64,000 nucleotides of DNA from Sphingomonas sp. BAUL-RG-20F-R05-02 (GTDB lineage: Bacteria > Pseudomonadota > Alphaproteobacteria > Sphingomonadales > Sphingomonadaceae), in contig NZ_JAKNQH010000001.1 in assembly GCF_022662305.1 (NCBI RefSeq), positions 620,001 to 684,000 on the forward strand, written 5' to 3'. Within the stretch, counting starts at the first letter, position 1. Every line of letters starts with the position of its first letter. The notes under the pieces were generated by a model. That model made no database searches. It worked only from the letters and a program-made list of their open reading frames with translations, and was not told the DNA's origin. The position numbers and the translations under genes are program-made. This document shows positions 54,290 to 63,097 of the stretch, one piece after another.

Positions 54290-54771
54290 CAGCCGCGATC
54301 GCGCATCAGGCGGCCCTGCTCGCGCTTCCAGTCGCGTTCCTTGGTCGCCTCGCGCTTGTCATGCGCCTTCTTACCCTTGGCGAGCGCGAGTTCCACTTTT
54401 GCACGCCCCTTCGAGTTAAAATAGACCATCAGCGGCACCAGCGTCATCCCATCGCGGGCGACGGCGCCGTGCATCTTGTTGATCTCACGCTCGTGAAGAA
54501 GCAGTTTACGTGGCCGCTTCGGCTCGTGATTGAAGCGGTTGCCGTGGCTGAACTCGGGCACGTTGGAGTTGATCAGCCAAACCTGATTGTCCTTCACCTC
54601 GGCATAGCTCTCCGCGATCGAGCCGGTGCCGGAGCGCAGCGACTTCACCTCGGTGCCGGTCAGCGCGATGCCGGCTTCGTACACGGTTTCGATCAGGTAA
54701 TCGTACCGCGCGCGCCGGTTCTCGGCGACGATCTTGGTTTTCTCGAATGCGGGAGGTTTCGGACGGGCCAT
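54289..54771 (-). CDS. smpB: SsrA-binding protein SmpB
   Basis: SmpB carries tmRNA to stalled ribosomes. The 160 residues have [20 protein letters not shown], then [16 protein letters not shown] and [15 protein letters not shown], and a basic C-terminal tail ([20 protein letters not shown]) that mimics tRNA. The tmRNA gene itself is not in the window. Its stop overlaps the DUF2062 start. dapA, expected nearby in sphingomonads, lies about 520 bases upstream, with a secreted hypothetical protein in the gap on the other strand. Confidence 0.97.
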   Translation of the reverse strand: MARPKPPAFEKTKIVAENRRARYDYLIETVYEAGIALTGTEVKSLRSGTGSIAESYAEVKDNQVWLINSNVPEFSHGNRFNHEPKRPRKLLLHEREINKMHGAVARDGMTLVPLMVYFNSKGRAKVELALAKGKKAHDKREATKERDWKREQGRLMRDRG

Positions 54772-54894
54772 AAGCGAACGGCATGTAAGCGGCAGTGCCC
54801 GCTATGGGAAGGCGGAGATTTCCGGAAGGTCGCGATACCACTGGTGTGATCGGCAATTCGTGCGACAATGATCGGGACATGGTGGGATGCTGAG

Positions 54895-55290
54895 ATGTCT
54901 ATATGGCTTGCCGCTACGCTGCAAATGGCGCATTCCGATATGGTCACCGGCGACTTCGATCTCGCGACCAGCTCAAAATCAGCCGACCTCAGCGCCATGG
55001 ATCGTTGTGGAAAGCAGCGCGACGGGGAGGACGTGATCGTCGTATGTGGAAACCCTCATAATCAATTCCGGTTACCCTTGCCGCGTGAGATCGAATCGCT
55101 CGATTCGGCACACAGCCGTGCGCAGACAGGCATGGCCGCACTGACGCCCGCCGGCCCATGCGGGGTGTTCGTTGGTGAGCGGCAATGCAGCAAGAAGGAG
55201 GCTGCGGAATATGGCTATGGAAACGGTCGGGATCCGTTGACCGTGATAACGCGTATCGCCAAGAAGGTCGTCGACCCGGACGCGAACTAA
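54895..55290 (+). CDS. hypothetical secreted protein of 131 residues
   Basis: I do not recognise a named family. The N-terminus (MSIWLAATLQMAHSDMVTGD) could be a short signal. Two Cys lie in AMDRCGKQRDGEDVIVVCGN, and two more in AGPCGVFVGERQCSK. The pattern of a D-E-I-V-V-C-G box followed by an RLPLP segment (NQFRLPLPREIES) is one I recall from other sphingomonad hypotheticals, but I cannot name a function. An in-frame ATG at 54868 is the alternative start. It converges on dapA and its stop is four bases away. Confidence 0.65.
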   Translation: MSIWLAATLQMAHSDMVTGDFDLATSSKSADLSAMDRCGKQRDGEDVIVVCGNPHNQFRLPLPREIESLDSAHSRAQTGMAALTPAGPCGVFVGERQCSKKEAAEYGYGNGRDPLTVITRIAKKVVDPDAN

Positions 55291-55293
55291 CGC

Positions 55294-56178
55294 CTAGACA
55301 ATGCCAGCCGCCGCCAGCGCCACGTCGACGGCCGCCTGCGCCGCCGCGTTCGGCCAATTCATCGGCAGGCGCAAACCGGTCGGAAAACCGGGGATGACCT
55401 TGCCGACCGCATATTTCACCGGTCCCGGCGAAGCATCGGTGAACATCGCCAGATGCAGCGCGAACATGCGATCCTGCAATGCCAGCGCACCCGTGTAATC
55501 CTCATCGTCGATCGCTGCCTGGAACTGCGCGCATAGCCGTGGCGCGACGTTGGCGGTAACCGAGATGCAACCCACCCCGCCCATCGCGTTGAAGGCGAGC
55601 GCGGTCTCGTCATTGCCGGAAAGCTGCGCAAACGCGGCCCCGCACGTCGCGCGCTGCTGCGACACGCGGGTGAGCGTGCCGGTCGCGTCCTTCACCGCTA
55701 CGATGTTGTCAGGAAACGCCTGGACGAGCCGACCCATTGTCTCAGGCATGATGTCTGTCACGGTGCGACCGGGCACATTATAGAGCATCACGGGCAGATC
55801 GCACGCCTCGACCACCGCCGCGAAATGGCGGAAGATCCCCTCCTGACTCGGGCGATTGTAATAAGGCGGCACCATCAGCGCGCAGTCGGCACCGGCATCC
55901 TTCGCGGCCCTGATATTGCGGATCGCGACGCGCGTGTCGTTGCTGCCGGCGCCGGCGATCACCGGCACGCGGCCCCTCGCCTGATCGACGCAGACCTTCA
56001 CGACATGGAAATGCTCTTCGAAGTCCATCGTCGCAGACTCACCAGTGGTGCCGCACGGCACCAGACCGGTCGAGCCTTCAGTGATCTGCCATTCGACGAA
56101 ATCACGAAACGCGGTTTCGACAAAGCTGCCGTCTTCGACAAACGGAGTAACGAGAGCGGGGATCGAGCCTGTGAACAT
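55294..56178 (-). CDS. dapA: 4-hydroxy-tetrahydrodipicolinate synthase
   Basis: The enzyme condenses pyruvate and aspartate semialdehyde on the way to lysine and diaminopimelate. The 294 residues open with MFTGSIPALVTPFVEDGSF. The Thr-Thr motif is in PCGTTGESATMDFEEH, the proton-relay Tyr in VMLYNVPGRTVTD, and the Schiff-base Lys in VAVKDATGTLTRV. The ATG at 56178 is the family start. A frame reaching 56286 adds 36 residues without family support. Confidence 0.97.
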   Translation of the reverse strand: MFTGSIPALVTPFVEDGSFVETAFRDFVEWQITEGSTGLVPCGTTGESATMDFEEHFHVVKVCVDQARGRVPVIAGAGSNDTRVAIRNIRAAKDAGADCALMVPPYYNRPSQEGIFRHFAAVVEACDLPVMLYNVPGRTVTDIMPETMGRLVQAFPDNIVAVKDATGTLTRVSQQRATCGAAFAQLSGNDETALAFNAMGGVGCISVTANVAPRLCAQFQAAIDDEDYTGALALQDRMFALHLAMFTDASPGPVKYAVGKVIPGFPTGLRLPMNWPNAAAQAAVDVALAAAGIV

Positions 56179-56221
56179 GGCTCCAGCCCCTACCCGCGCC
56201 ACCGGTGAAACGAAAGCCCGA

Positions 56222-56500
56222 TCAGGCGGTGAAACGCTTGGTGAAGCCTTTGGGCGCACGCTCCTGATCCGCGCGTGCCTCGACATTGTCGATCCGCGCC
56301 TTCTCCGGCCCCTCGCGCACCGCCTCGACCATGCCTTCGACCGCCTCTTCCTCGCCGGCGATCAGCAGTTCGACCCGCCCGTCCCGCAGGTTGCGGACCC
56401 AGCCCGCCACACCGAAATCGCGCGCGCGGCGTACCGCCCAATCACGGAACCCGATGTTCTGAACCTTGCCACTGACGTAAACACGCTGAACGACTTGCAT
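56222..56500 (-). CDS. acylphosphatase
   Basis: This small enzyme hydrolyses acyl phosphates, 92 residues. The phosphate cradle and catalytic Arg lie in VSGKVQNIGFRDWAVRRA. The catalytic Asn is in GWVRNLRDGRVELLIAG. It lies 43 bases upstream of dapA on the same strand and may share its transcript. Confidence 0.95.
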   Translation of the reverse strand: MQVVQRVYVSGKVQNIGFRDWAVRRARDFGVAGWVRNLRDGRVELLIAGEEEAVEGMVEAVREGPEKARIDNVEARADQERAPKGFTKRFTA

Positions 56501-56629
56501 TGCGACTTTGCTTCCCTTGGGTCCGCGCCCGACGCGGGTGAGCGGCGACGCCTAGCACGCGCGGCCGCCAAGGCCATAGCCACGCGTGCGGCTTGTCGCA
56601 AAGCGCGCCGCCTTGGTCGCTTGGGCGGC

Positions 56630-58687
56630 TCAGCCGGAGCGCAACAACGCGACGCCGGCGTCGCGTTCGAACAGATATAGCGCCAGCCGCGACGCCGTTC
56701 CGCGTGCTCCGCTCAGACCGCCGTCGCGGTCGATCAGCAGGCGCGCGTCATCCGCGGCGACCGGCAGCAGCTCGGTGAGCAGCTCCGGCGTGGCAAGCCG
56801 GAACCCCTCCTCACCCGATTGCCGAGTGCCGAGCAGTTCGCCGGCGCCGCGCAGCCGCAAATCTTCCTCGGCGATACGGAAGCCGTCGTTGGTCTCGCGC
56901 ATCAACGCCAGCCGCGCGCGCGCCGTCTCGCCAAGCGCGCCGCTGCGTACCAGTAGGCAGTTCGATTTGCCGGTGCCGCGCCCGACCCGCCCACGCAACT
57001 GGTGCAACTGGGCGAGGCCGAAGCGATCGGCGTGTTCGATCACGATCAGCGTGGCGTTGGGCACATCGACGCCAACCTCGATCACCGTCGTCGCGACCAG
57101 CACGCCGAGATCAGCGGCGGAGAAGCGTGCCATCACCGCATCCTTGTCCGGCCCCTTCATGCGACCATGGACCAATCCCACCCTGTCGCCGAAGCGCGCG
57201 CGCAGCATCTCGGCGCGATCCTCGGCGGCGGCGAGGTCGCTCTTCTCGCTTTCCTCGACCAGCGGGCAGACCCAGTACGCCTGCCCGCCGCTGGCGAGGT
57301 GGCGACCGAGCGCCTCGACCACATCCGCCAGACGATCCTGCGAGATCACCGTGGTCTGGATCGGCTGGCGGCCGGGCGGCATCTCGTCGAGCCGGCTGAC
57401 GTCCATCTCTCCGTAATTCGCGAGCGTCAGCGTGCGCGGGATCGGCGTCGCGGTCATCGCCAGAAGATGCGGCGCGGTGTTCGCCTTGGCCTGCAACATC
57501 ATGCGCTGCGCCACGCCGAAGCGGTGCTGCTCGTCCACCACCACCAGCCCGAGATCGCGGTACGTGACGCCCTGCTGGAAGATTGCGTGCGTGCCGATCA
57601 GGATGTTGATGGTGCCGTCGGCCAGGCCCATCAGCGTGGCCTCGCGCGCGCGGCCCTTGTCGCGCCCGGTCAGCACCGCGATTTCCACCGGCAACCCCGC
57701 GAACAGCCGGCGCAGCGATTCGAAATGCTGGCGGGCGAGGATTTCGGTGGGCGCGAGCAACGCCGCCTGCGCCCGCGCTTCGACCGCGACCAGCATCGCC
57801 ATCGCCGCGACCAAAGTCTTGCCCGCGCCGACATCACCTTGCAGCAGGCGGAGCATTGGTTGCGCCTGTGCGAGATCGCCCTCGATCTCCGCCACCGTTC
57901 GCGTTTGTGCGCCGGTGAGGCTGTACGGCAGCTTGAGCATGTCGCGCAGCCGCCCGTCGCCGGCCAACGCCCGCCCCTTTCGAGCACGCGACGATTGCCG
58001 CACCAGCATCAACGCAAGCTGATTCGCGAACAGTTCGTCATAGGCGAGGCGGGTGCGGGCGACCGCGTCCGATGGGTCGGCATGGATACGCGCCAGCGCC
58101 TCCCGCCATGCCGGCCAGCCTTTCCGCGCGAGCAGACCCGGTTCGATCCACTCGGGCAGATCGGGCGCGCGCTCGATCGCCTGCGCGGTGAGCTGTCCCA
58201 TCCGTCGCGAGGTGATCCCCTCGGACAGTGGATAGATCGCCTCGCGCCCACCCGGCTCAGCCTCGTCGAGCGGCAGGACGTAATCCGGATGGACGATCTG
58301 GAGATCCTGCCCATAGGTTTCGAGCTTGCCCGACACGCGGCGCGGCTCGCCGATCGGCAGCAGCTTCTTAGCCCAGCCGGGATGCCCGCCGAAATAGAGC
58401 AGGCTGACGGTGTTGCCCGCCGCGTCGCTCGCCAGCACGCGCGTCGGCCCGCGCCCGTTGCCGGATCGCACCTCGCGCGCGGTGAGCATGATCGCGATCG
58501 TGCGACCGGCATCAGCAATGTCGAGTTCGTCGCGGGCGATGCGATCGACATAGCCGGTGGGCAGATGGAACGCGACATCGGCGATCCGCGCGAGGCCGAG
58601 TCGCTCGAGCGGCCTGGCAAGTGCGGGGCCGATGCCCTTCAGCGCCGTCACTTCGGCGAACAATGGATTGAGGATATCGGGTCGCAT
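56630..58687 (-). CDS. recG: ATP-dependent DNA helicase RecG
   Basis: RecG drives branch migration and fork regression. The 685 residues have an N-terminal wedge and OB domain (ALKGIGPALARPLERLG). The helicase has Walker A LQGDVGAGKTLVAAMA, the DExH box VVVDEQHRFGVAQR, and LLAMTATPIPRTLTLANYG. The C-terminal helicase half has TTVIEVGVDVPNATLIVIEH and QLRGRVGRGTGKS. It diverges from sdhE, with 75 bases between the two starts. The 129 bases between its stop and acyP hold nothing clear. Confidence 0.98.
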   Translation of the reverse strand: MRPDILNPLFAEVTALKGIGPALARPLERLGLARIADVAFHLPTGYVDRIARDELDIADAGRTIAIMLTAREVRSGNGRGPTRVLASDAAGNTVSLLYFGGHPGWAKKLLPIGEPRRVSGKLETYGQDLQIVHPDYVLPLDEAEPGGREAIYPLSEGITSRRMGQLTAQAIERAPDLPEWIEPGLLARKGWPAWREALARIHADPSDAVARTRLAYDELFANQLALMLVRQSSRARKGRALAGDGRLRDMLKLPYSLTGAQTRTVAEIEGDLAQAQPMLRLLQGDVGAGKTLVAAMAMLVAVEARAQAALLAPTEILARQHFESLRRLFAGLPVEIAVLTGRDKGRAREATLMGLADGTINILIGTHAIFQQGVTYRDLGLVVVDEQHRFGVAQRMMLQAKANTAPHLLAMTATPIPRTLTLANYGEMDVSRLDEMPPGRQPIQTTVISQDRLADVVEALGRHLASGGQAYWVCPLVEESEKSDLAAAEDRAEMLRARFGDRVGLVHGRMKGPDKDAVMARFSAADLGVLVATTVIEVGVDVPNATLIVIEHADRFGLAQLHQLRGRVGRGTGKSNCLLVRSGALGETARARLALMRETNDGFRIAEEDLRLRGAGELLGTRQSGEEGFRLATPELLTELLPVAADDARLLIDRDGGLSGARGTASRLALYLFERDAGVALLRSG

Positions 58688-58762
58688 GACTATTTGAGGC
58701 GTCCCTTACCCCCAGCCGACGCGCACCGCCAGCGCCCGTCGGCCAATCGCCGTTGGAGTCTC

Positions 58763-59029
58763 ATGGACCGCGAAACCCGCCTCAAGCGCCTGCATTTCCG
58801 CGCGCACCACCGTGGCACCAAGGAAGCCGACCTGCTGATCGGCGGCTTCTTCGATGCGCGCGGGCACGCGTGGAACGATGCCGAGATCACGCTGTTCGAG
58901 GAACTGATCGAGGAACAGGACGTCGACATCATGGCCTGGGCGATCGGCATGGAGCCGGTGCCGGACCGTTATGCCGGATCGATCATGCAGGCGATGCATT
59001 TGCTCAACTACGTGCCGGTGGCACGCTGA
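58763..59029 (+). CDS. sdhE: succinate dehydrogenase assembly factor SdhE/Sdh5
   Basis: The protein promotes covalent FAD attachment to SdhA. The 88 residues have the flavinylation motif RGTKEADLLIGGFF (R-G-x-x-E) and later EDVDIMAWAIG-like QDVDIMAWAIGMEPVPDRY. It is inside a longer open frame from 57002 that is antisense to recG and not real. mfd follows 43 bases later on the same strand. The sdh genes are elsewhere. Confidence 0.92.
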   Translation: MDRETRLKRLHFRAHHRGTKEADLLIGGFFDARGHAWNDAEITLFEELIEEQDVDIMAWAIGMEPVPDRYAGSIMQAMHLLNYVPVAR

Positions 59030-59072
59030 CCTCGCCTCCCCTTCCCCGTGGAAGGTGCAACCAGAAGACCCT

Positions 59073-62000
59073 ATGCCCGATCTGAAGACCATCCTCGCCG
59101 CCAAGGCGCCGCTTACCCTCGCCGGCGTGCCGAACGGTTTCGCACCGTGGCTGCTAGCCGACCTCGCCCGTGCCGCACCTACCCGGGCGGTGTATGTCGC
59201 GCCCGACGAGGCTGCGATGCGCGCGGTGGCGGCAAACGCGCCGGTGTTTGCGCCCGATCTCGAGGTGCTGATGTTCCCGGCGTGGGATTGCCTGCCCTAT
59301 GATCGCGCCTCGCCGACGCTGCGCGTGATGGCGGAGCGCATGGCGACGCTGCACCGCCTGCAAGCCACGCCCAAAGCGCCGCAACTGCTCGTCACCACCG
59401 CCAACGCGGTGGCGCAGCGCACGCTGACGCCGTTCCGAATTCGCCAGCTTGTCGCAAAGCTCGCGCCGGGCGAGCGGATCGGGCGCGACAAGCTCGCCGT
59501 GCTGCTCCAGGCAAACGGCTATGTGCGCGTCGAGACGGTCGCGGATTCGGGCGAGTTCGCGGTGCGTGGCGGGCTGGTCGATCTGTTCCCGAGCGGATCG
59601 GAGGCGGCGCTGCGGCTCGACTTCTTTGGCGACGAGATCGAATCGGTACGCACCTTTGACCCCGCCGACCAGCGCACCACCGGTCGGATCGACGGTTTCA
59701 CCCTCCTGCCGGCGTCCGAGACGCTGCTCGACGAGGAGAGCATCAAGCGCTTCCGCAGCCGTTACCGCGAGCGCTTCGGCGCGACCGCGACCGGCGATCC
59801 GCTGTACCAGGCGATCAGCGAAGGCCGCCGCCTTGCCGGCATGGAGCATTGGCTGCCGCTGTTCGAGGACAAGATGGTCACGCTGTTCGACCATGTCGGC
59901 GGCGATGCGGTGGTGGTGCGCGATACCGGCGTCGAACCGGCGGCGGAGCAGCGCTTCGAGGCGATCAATGATTATCACGCCAACCGCGTCAAGGCGCTGA
60001 GCGCGGACCCGGGCAGCTACCGCCCACTGCCGCCGAGCGCGCTGTACCTGATGCAGAAGGAGTTCGGCGAGACGTTGGCCGCCGCCCGCGCGCACCTCGT
60101 CACGCCGTTCCATGAGCCGGAAAGCGCCACCGTGCTCGACTTCGGCGTCGACGGCCCGCGCGACTTCGCGCCGGACCGGGTGAGCGGATCGAACGTTTAT
60201 GAAGCGGTAGTCGATCACGTCGCGAGCTTGCGCAAGGCGGGCAAGAAGCCGATCCTCGCCAGCTATTCGTCCGGCTCGCGTGAGAGGCTGGCGACGTTGC
60301 TGGCCGATCACGGGCTCAAGGCGGCGACCAAGGTCGACACCTGGCAGGAGGCGCTCGGCCAGTCTGCCAGCGGGGTGGCGCTGTTCATCCTGCCGCTCGA
60401 CCACGGCTTCACCACGCCTGACATCGCGCTGCTGACCGAGCAGGACATGCTTGGCGACCGGCTGGTGCGCCGTGCCAAGCGCAAGAAATCCGCCGACGCG
60501 TTCCTCGCCGAACTAGCGATGCTCACGCCGGGCGATCTCGTTGTCCATGTCGATCATGGTATCGGTCGCTACGAGGGGCTGACCTCGATCCCCGTGGGCA
60601 AATCCCCGCACGATTGCGTCGCGTTGAGCTACGCAGGCGGCGACAAACTGTTCGTTCCCGTCGAAAATATCGACGTCCTCTCACGATACGGCTCCGATAG
60701 CGAGGGCGCCGGCCTCGATCGTCTCGGCGGCGAGGCGTGGCAGCGCCGCAAGTCGAAGATGAAGGAGCGGATCCGCGAGATTGCTGGCGAGCTGATCGCG
60801 ACCGCCGCGGAACGCGCGCTCCGTCCCGCCGAGGTGATCGAGGCGGATAGCGGGTATACCGAGTTCGTCGACCGCTTTCCCTATGAGGAAACCGACGACC
60901 AGGACCGCGCGATCGGCGACGTGCTGGAGGATCTCGCCAAGGGCACGCCGATGGACCGGCTCGTCGTCGGCGATGTCGGTTTCGGCAAGACCGAGGTCGC
61001 GCTGCGTGGCGCGTTTGCGGCGGCGATGGCGGGCAAGCAGGTTGCGATCGTCTGCCCGACGACGCTGCTCGCGCGCCAGCATTTTAATAACTTTGCCAGC
61101 CGGTTCGAGGGTTTCCCGATCAAGGTCGGCCGCCTCTCCCGCCTCGTTACCGCCGCCGAGACCAAGGCGACCAAGGCTGGCCTTTCCGACGGCACTGTCG
61201 ACGTGGTGGTCGGCACCCACGCGATCCTCGCCAAGGGCATCGACTTCAAGCGGCTCGGCCTCGTCATCGTCGATGAGGAGCAGCGCTTCGGCGTGACCCA
61301 CAAGGAGCGGCTGAAGGCGCTCAAGTCCGACGTCCACGTCCTCACCCTCACCGCCACGCCGATCCCGCGCACGTTGCAGATGGCGATGTCGGGCTTACGC
61401 GAACTGTCGGTGATCCAGACTCCGCCGGTCGATCGCCTGGCGGTGCGCACCTATGTCATGCCGTGGGACCCGGTGGTGCTGCGCGAGGCGTTACTGCGCG
61501 AACATTACCGTGGCGGGCAGAGCTTCGTCGTCACCCCGCGCATCGCCGATCTGCCGGACATCGAAAAATTCCTGACCGAAGGCGTGCCGGAGATCCGCTA
61601 CGTTGTCGCGCACGGCCAGATGTCCCCGACCGAGGTCGAGGAGCGCATGTCGGCGTTCTACGACAAGAAGTTCGAGGTGCTGGTGTCCACCACGATCGTC
61701 GAGAGCGGTCTCGATATCCCAAGCGCCAACACGATGATCCTGCATCGCGCCGATCGCTTCGGCCTCGCGCAGCTTTACCAGTTGCGCGGCCGGGTCGGGC
61801 GATCGAAGACTCGCGCCTATGCGTATATGACCACGCCCGCCGACCGGAAACTCACGGAGACGGCCGAGAAGCGGCTGAAGGTGCTGTCCGATCTCGACAG
61901 CCTCGGCGCCGGGTTCCAGCTTGCCGCGCACGATCTCGACATTCGTGGTGCCGGCAACCTGCTTGGCGACGAACAGTCCGGGCATATCAAGGAGGTCGGC

Positions 62001-62525
62001 TACGAACTCTACCAGTCAATGCTGGAGGAGGCGATCATGGAGGCGAAGGCCGGCGGCATGCGCATCCGCCCGAAGGACTTCTCGCCGCAGATCACCGTCG
62101 ATGCGCCGATCCTCATCCCAGAGGATTACGTGCCCGATCTCGACCTGCGGATGGGGCTGTACCGCCGCCTCAACGATCTCGAGGATGCGATCGAGGTCGA
62201 CGCCTTCGCCGCCGAGTTGATCGACCGGTTCGGGCCGCTGCCCGACCCGACCGAGAACCTGATCCGCATTATCGAGATCAAGCTTCACGCCAAAAAAGCT
62301 CGCGTCGCCAAGATCGACGTCGGCCCGCGCGGCGCGTTGGTATCGTTCCACGACGACAAGCCACCCAACGTGGACGGACTGCTCGCCTGGCTGAAGCGCA
62401 TCGGCGATGTGGCAAAACTGCGTCCCGACAGCAAGCTGGTGGTGACGCGCGCCTGGGGTGACCCGAAGGCGCGACTCAACGGCGCACTGCAACTGGCGAA
62501 GGGGCTGGCGAAGGCGGCGGGGTGA
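59073..62525 (+). CDS. mfd: transcription-repair coupling factor Mfd
   Basis: Mfd removes stalled RNA polymerase at DNA lesions and recruits UvrA. The 1150 residues are full length. The UvrB-homology module has MFPAWDCLPYDRASPT. The RNAP-interaction domain lies near residues 480-540 (GDLVVHVDHGIGRYEGL). The helicase has Walker A VGDVGFGKTEVALRGAFAA, the DExQ box VIVDEEQRFGVTHKERL, LTATPIPRTLQMAMSGLREL and QLRGRVGRSKTRAYAYM. The C-terminal UvrA-binding part follows. The ATG at 59073 is the family start; an upstream frame to 58971 is rejected. Confidence 0.98.
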   Translation: MPDLKTILAAKAPLTLAGVPNGFAPWLLADLARAAPTRAVYVAPDEAAMRAVAANAPVFAPDLEVLMFPAWDCLPYDRASPTLRVMAERMATLHRLQATPKAPQLLVTTANAVAQRTLTPFRIRQLVAKLAPGERIGRDKLAVLLQANGYVRVETVADSGEFAVRGGLVDLFPSGSEAALRLDFFGDEIESVRTFDPADQRTTGRIDGFTLLPASETLLDEESIKRFRSRYRERFGATATGDPLYQAISEGRRLAGMEHWLPLFEDKMVTLFDHVGGDAVVVRDTGVEPAAEQRFEAINDYHANRVKALSADPGSYRPLPPSALYLMQKEFGETLAAARAHLVTPFHEPESATVLDFGVDGPRDFAPDRVSGSNVYEAVVDHVASLRKAGKKPILASYSSGSRERLATLLADHGLKAATKVDTWQEALGQSASGVALFILPLDHGFTTPDIALLTEQDMLGDRLVRRAKRKKSADAFLAELAMLTPGDLVVHVDHGIGRYEGLTSIPVGKSPHDCVALSYAGGDKLFVPVENIDVLSRYGSDSEGAGLDRLGGEAWQRRKSKMKERIREIAGELIATAAERALRPAEVIEADSGYTEFVDRFPYEETDDQDRAIGDVLEDLAKGTPMDRLVVGDVGFGKTEVALRGAFAAAMAGKQVAIVCPTTLLARQHFNNFASRFEGFPIKVGRLSRLVTAAETKATKAGLSDGTVDVVVGTHAILAKGIDFKRLGLVIVDEEQRFGVTHKERLKALKSDVHVLTLTATPIPRTLQMAMSGLRELSVIQTPPVDRLAVRTYVMPWDPVVLREALLREHYRGGQSFVVTPRIADLPDIEKFLTEGVPEIRYVVAHGQMSPTEVEERMSAFYDKKFEVLVSTTIVESGLDIPSANTMILHRADRFGLAQLYQLRGRVGRSKTRAYAYMTTPADRKLTETAEKRLKVLSDLDSLGAGFQLAAHDLDIRGAGNLLGDEQSGHIKEVGYELYQSMLEEAIMEAKAGGMRIRPKDFSPQITVDAPILIPEDYVPDLDLRMGLYRRLNDLEDAIEVDAFAAELIDRFGPLPDPTENLIRIIEIKLHAKKARVAKIDVGPRGALVSFHDDKPPNVDGLLAWLKRIGDVAKLRPDSKLVVTRAWGDPKARLNGALQLAKGLAKAAG

Positions 62526-62563
62526 CACCCGCCCCGGATGTCAGAGGGACGTAGGGGACGATA

Positions 62564-63094
62564 ATGCAAGACGAAACGGAACAGGATCAGGCGCCCGGCT
62601 TCGCGGTCGCGGCGTTCGAGGTTGATGGCAGTCTGGTTGGTATCGGCGAGATGGCGATCGCCAATCTCTCGAGCGAATGGCTCGACGTATGGCGCGGGCT
62701 GATCGACCGGCACGGTGTCGTGTTCGACGTCAATCTGCAGGGCCCGCTGAGCCATATCCGGGTGAAATGCACCTCGACGGCGGGCGCCGCCCTGCTGCTC
62801 GTCTACAGTCGCGATCGGCCGGCATCATCAGCGGCGGTGGTATGCGGCGTATCGGCAGCGACGGAAACGCAAGTCCTCACAATGTTTGCCGATTCGATCC
62901 GCGAGGCGACCGCAAGCGTCCACGATGACGACCCGGCCGCCACCCCCTTTGCGATGATCCCGACGCTCGACCAGCGCCCGCTGCTGGTGGCGGTACCGTG
63001 GCCTGACGATCTCGTTTCCGATCAGGACCGCGAACTCGCCACCGAACTGACCTGGCATTTCGCCGGCGCCTTCATCGGCCGGCAGATCGGCTGA
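62564..63094 (+). CDS. hypothetical protein of 176 residues
   Basis: I do not recognise a family. The chain is acidic and soluble, with no signal or membrane span. It opens with MQDETEQDQAPGFAVAAFEV. A conserved-looking end is PLLVAVPWPDDLVSDQDREL followed by WHFAGAFIGRQIG. The ATG has AGGGGACG upstream. It lies 38 bases after mfd and may be co-transcribed. It converges on rmuC, whose stop is three bases away. Confidence 0.7.
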   Translation: MQDETEQDQAPGFAVAAFEVDGSLVGIGEMAIANLSSEWLDVWRGLIDRHGVVFDVNLQGPLSHIRVKCTSTAGAALLLVYSRDRPASSAAVVCGVSAATETQVLTMFADSIREATASVHDDDPAATPFAMIPTLDQRPLLVAVPWPDDLVSDQDRELATELTWHFAGAFIGRQIG

Positions 63095-63097
63095 GCC

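Noticed and set aside
57002..58762. Long open frame of 675 codons on the plus strand across recG
   Set aside because: Only its last 88 codons are a real gene (sdhE). The rest is antisense to recG and has the Arg/His/Gln-rich composition of a shadow frame.
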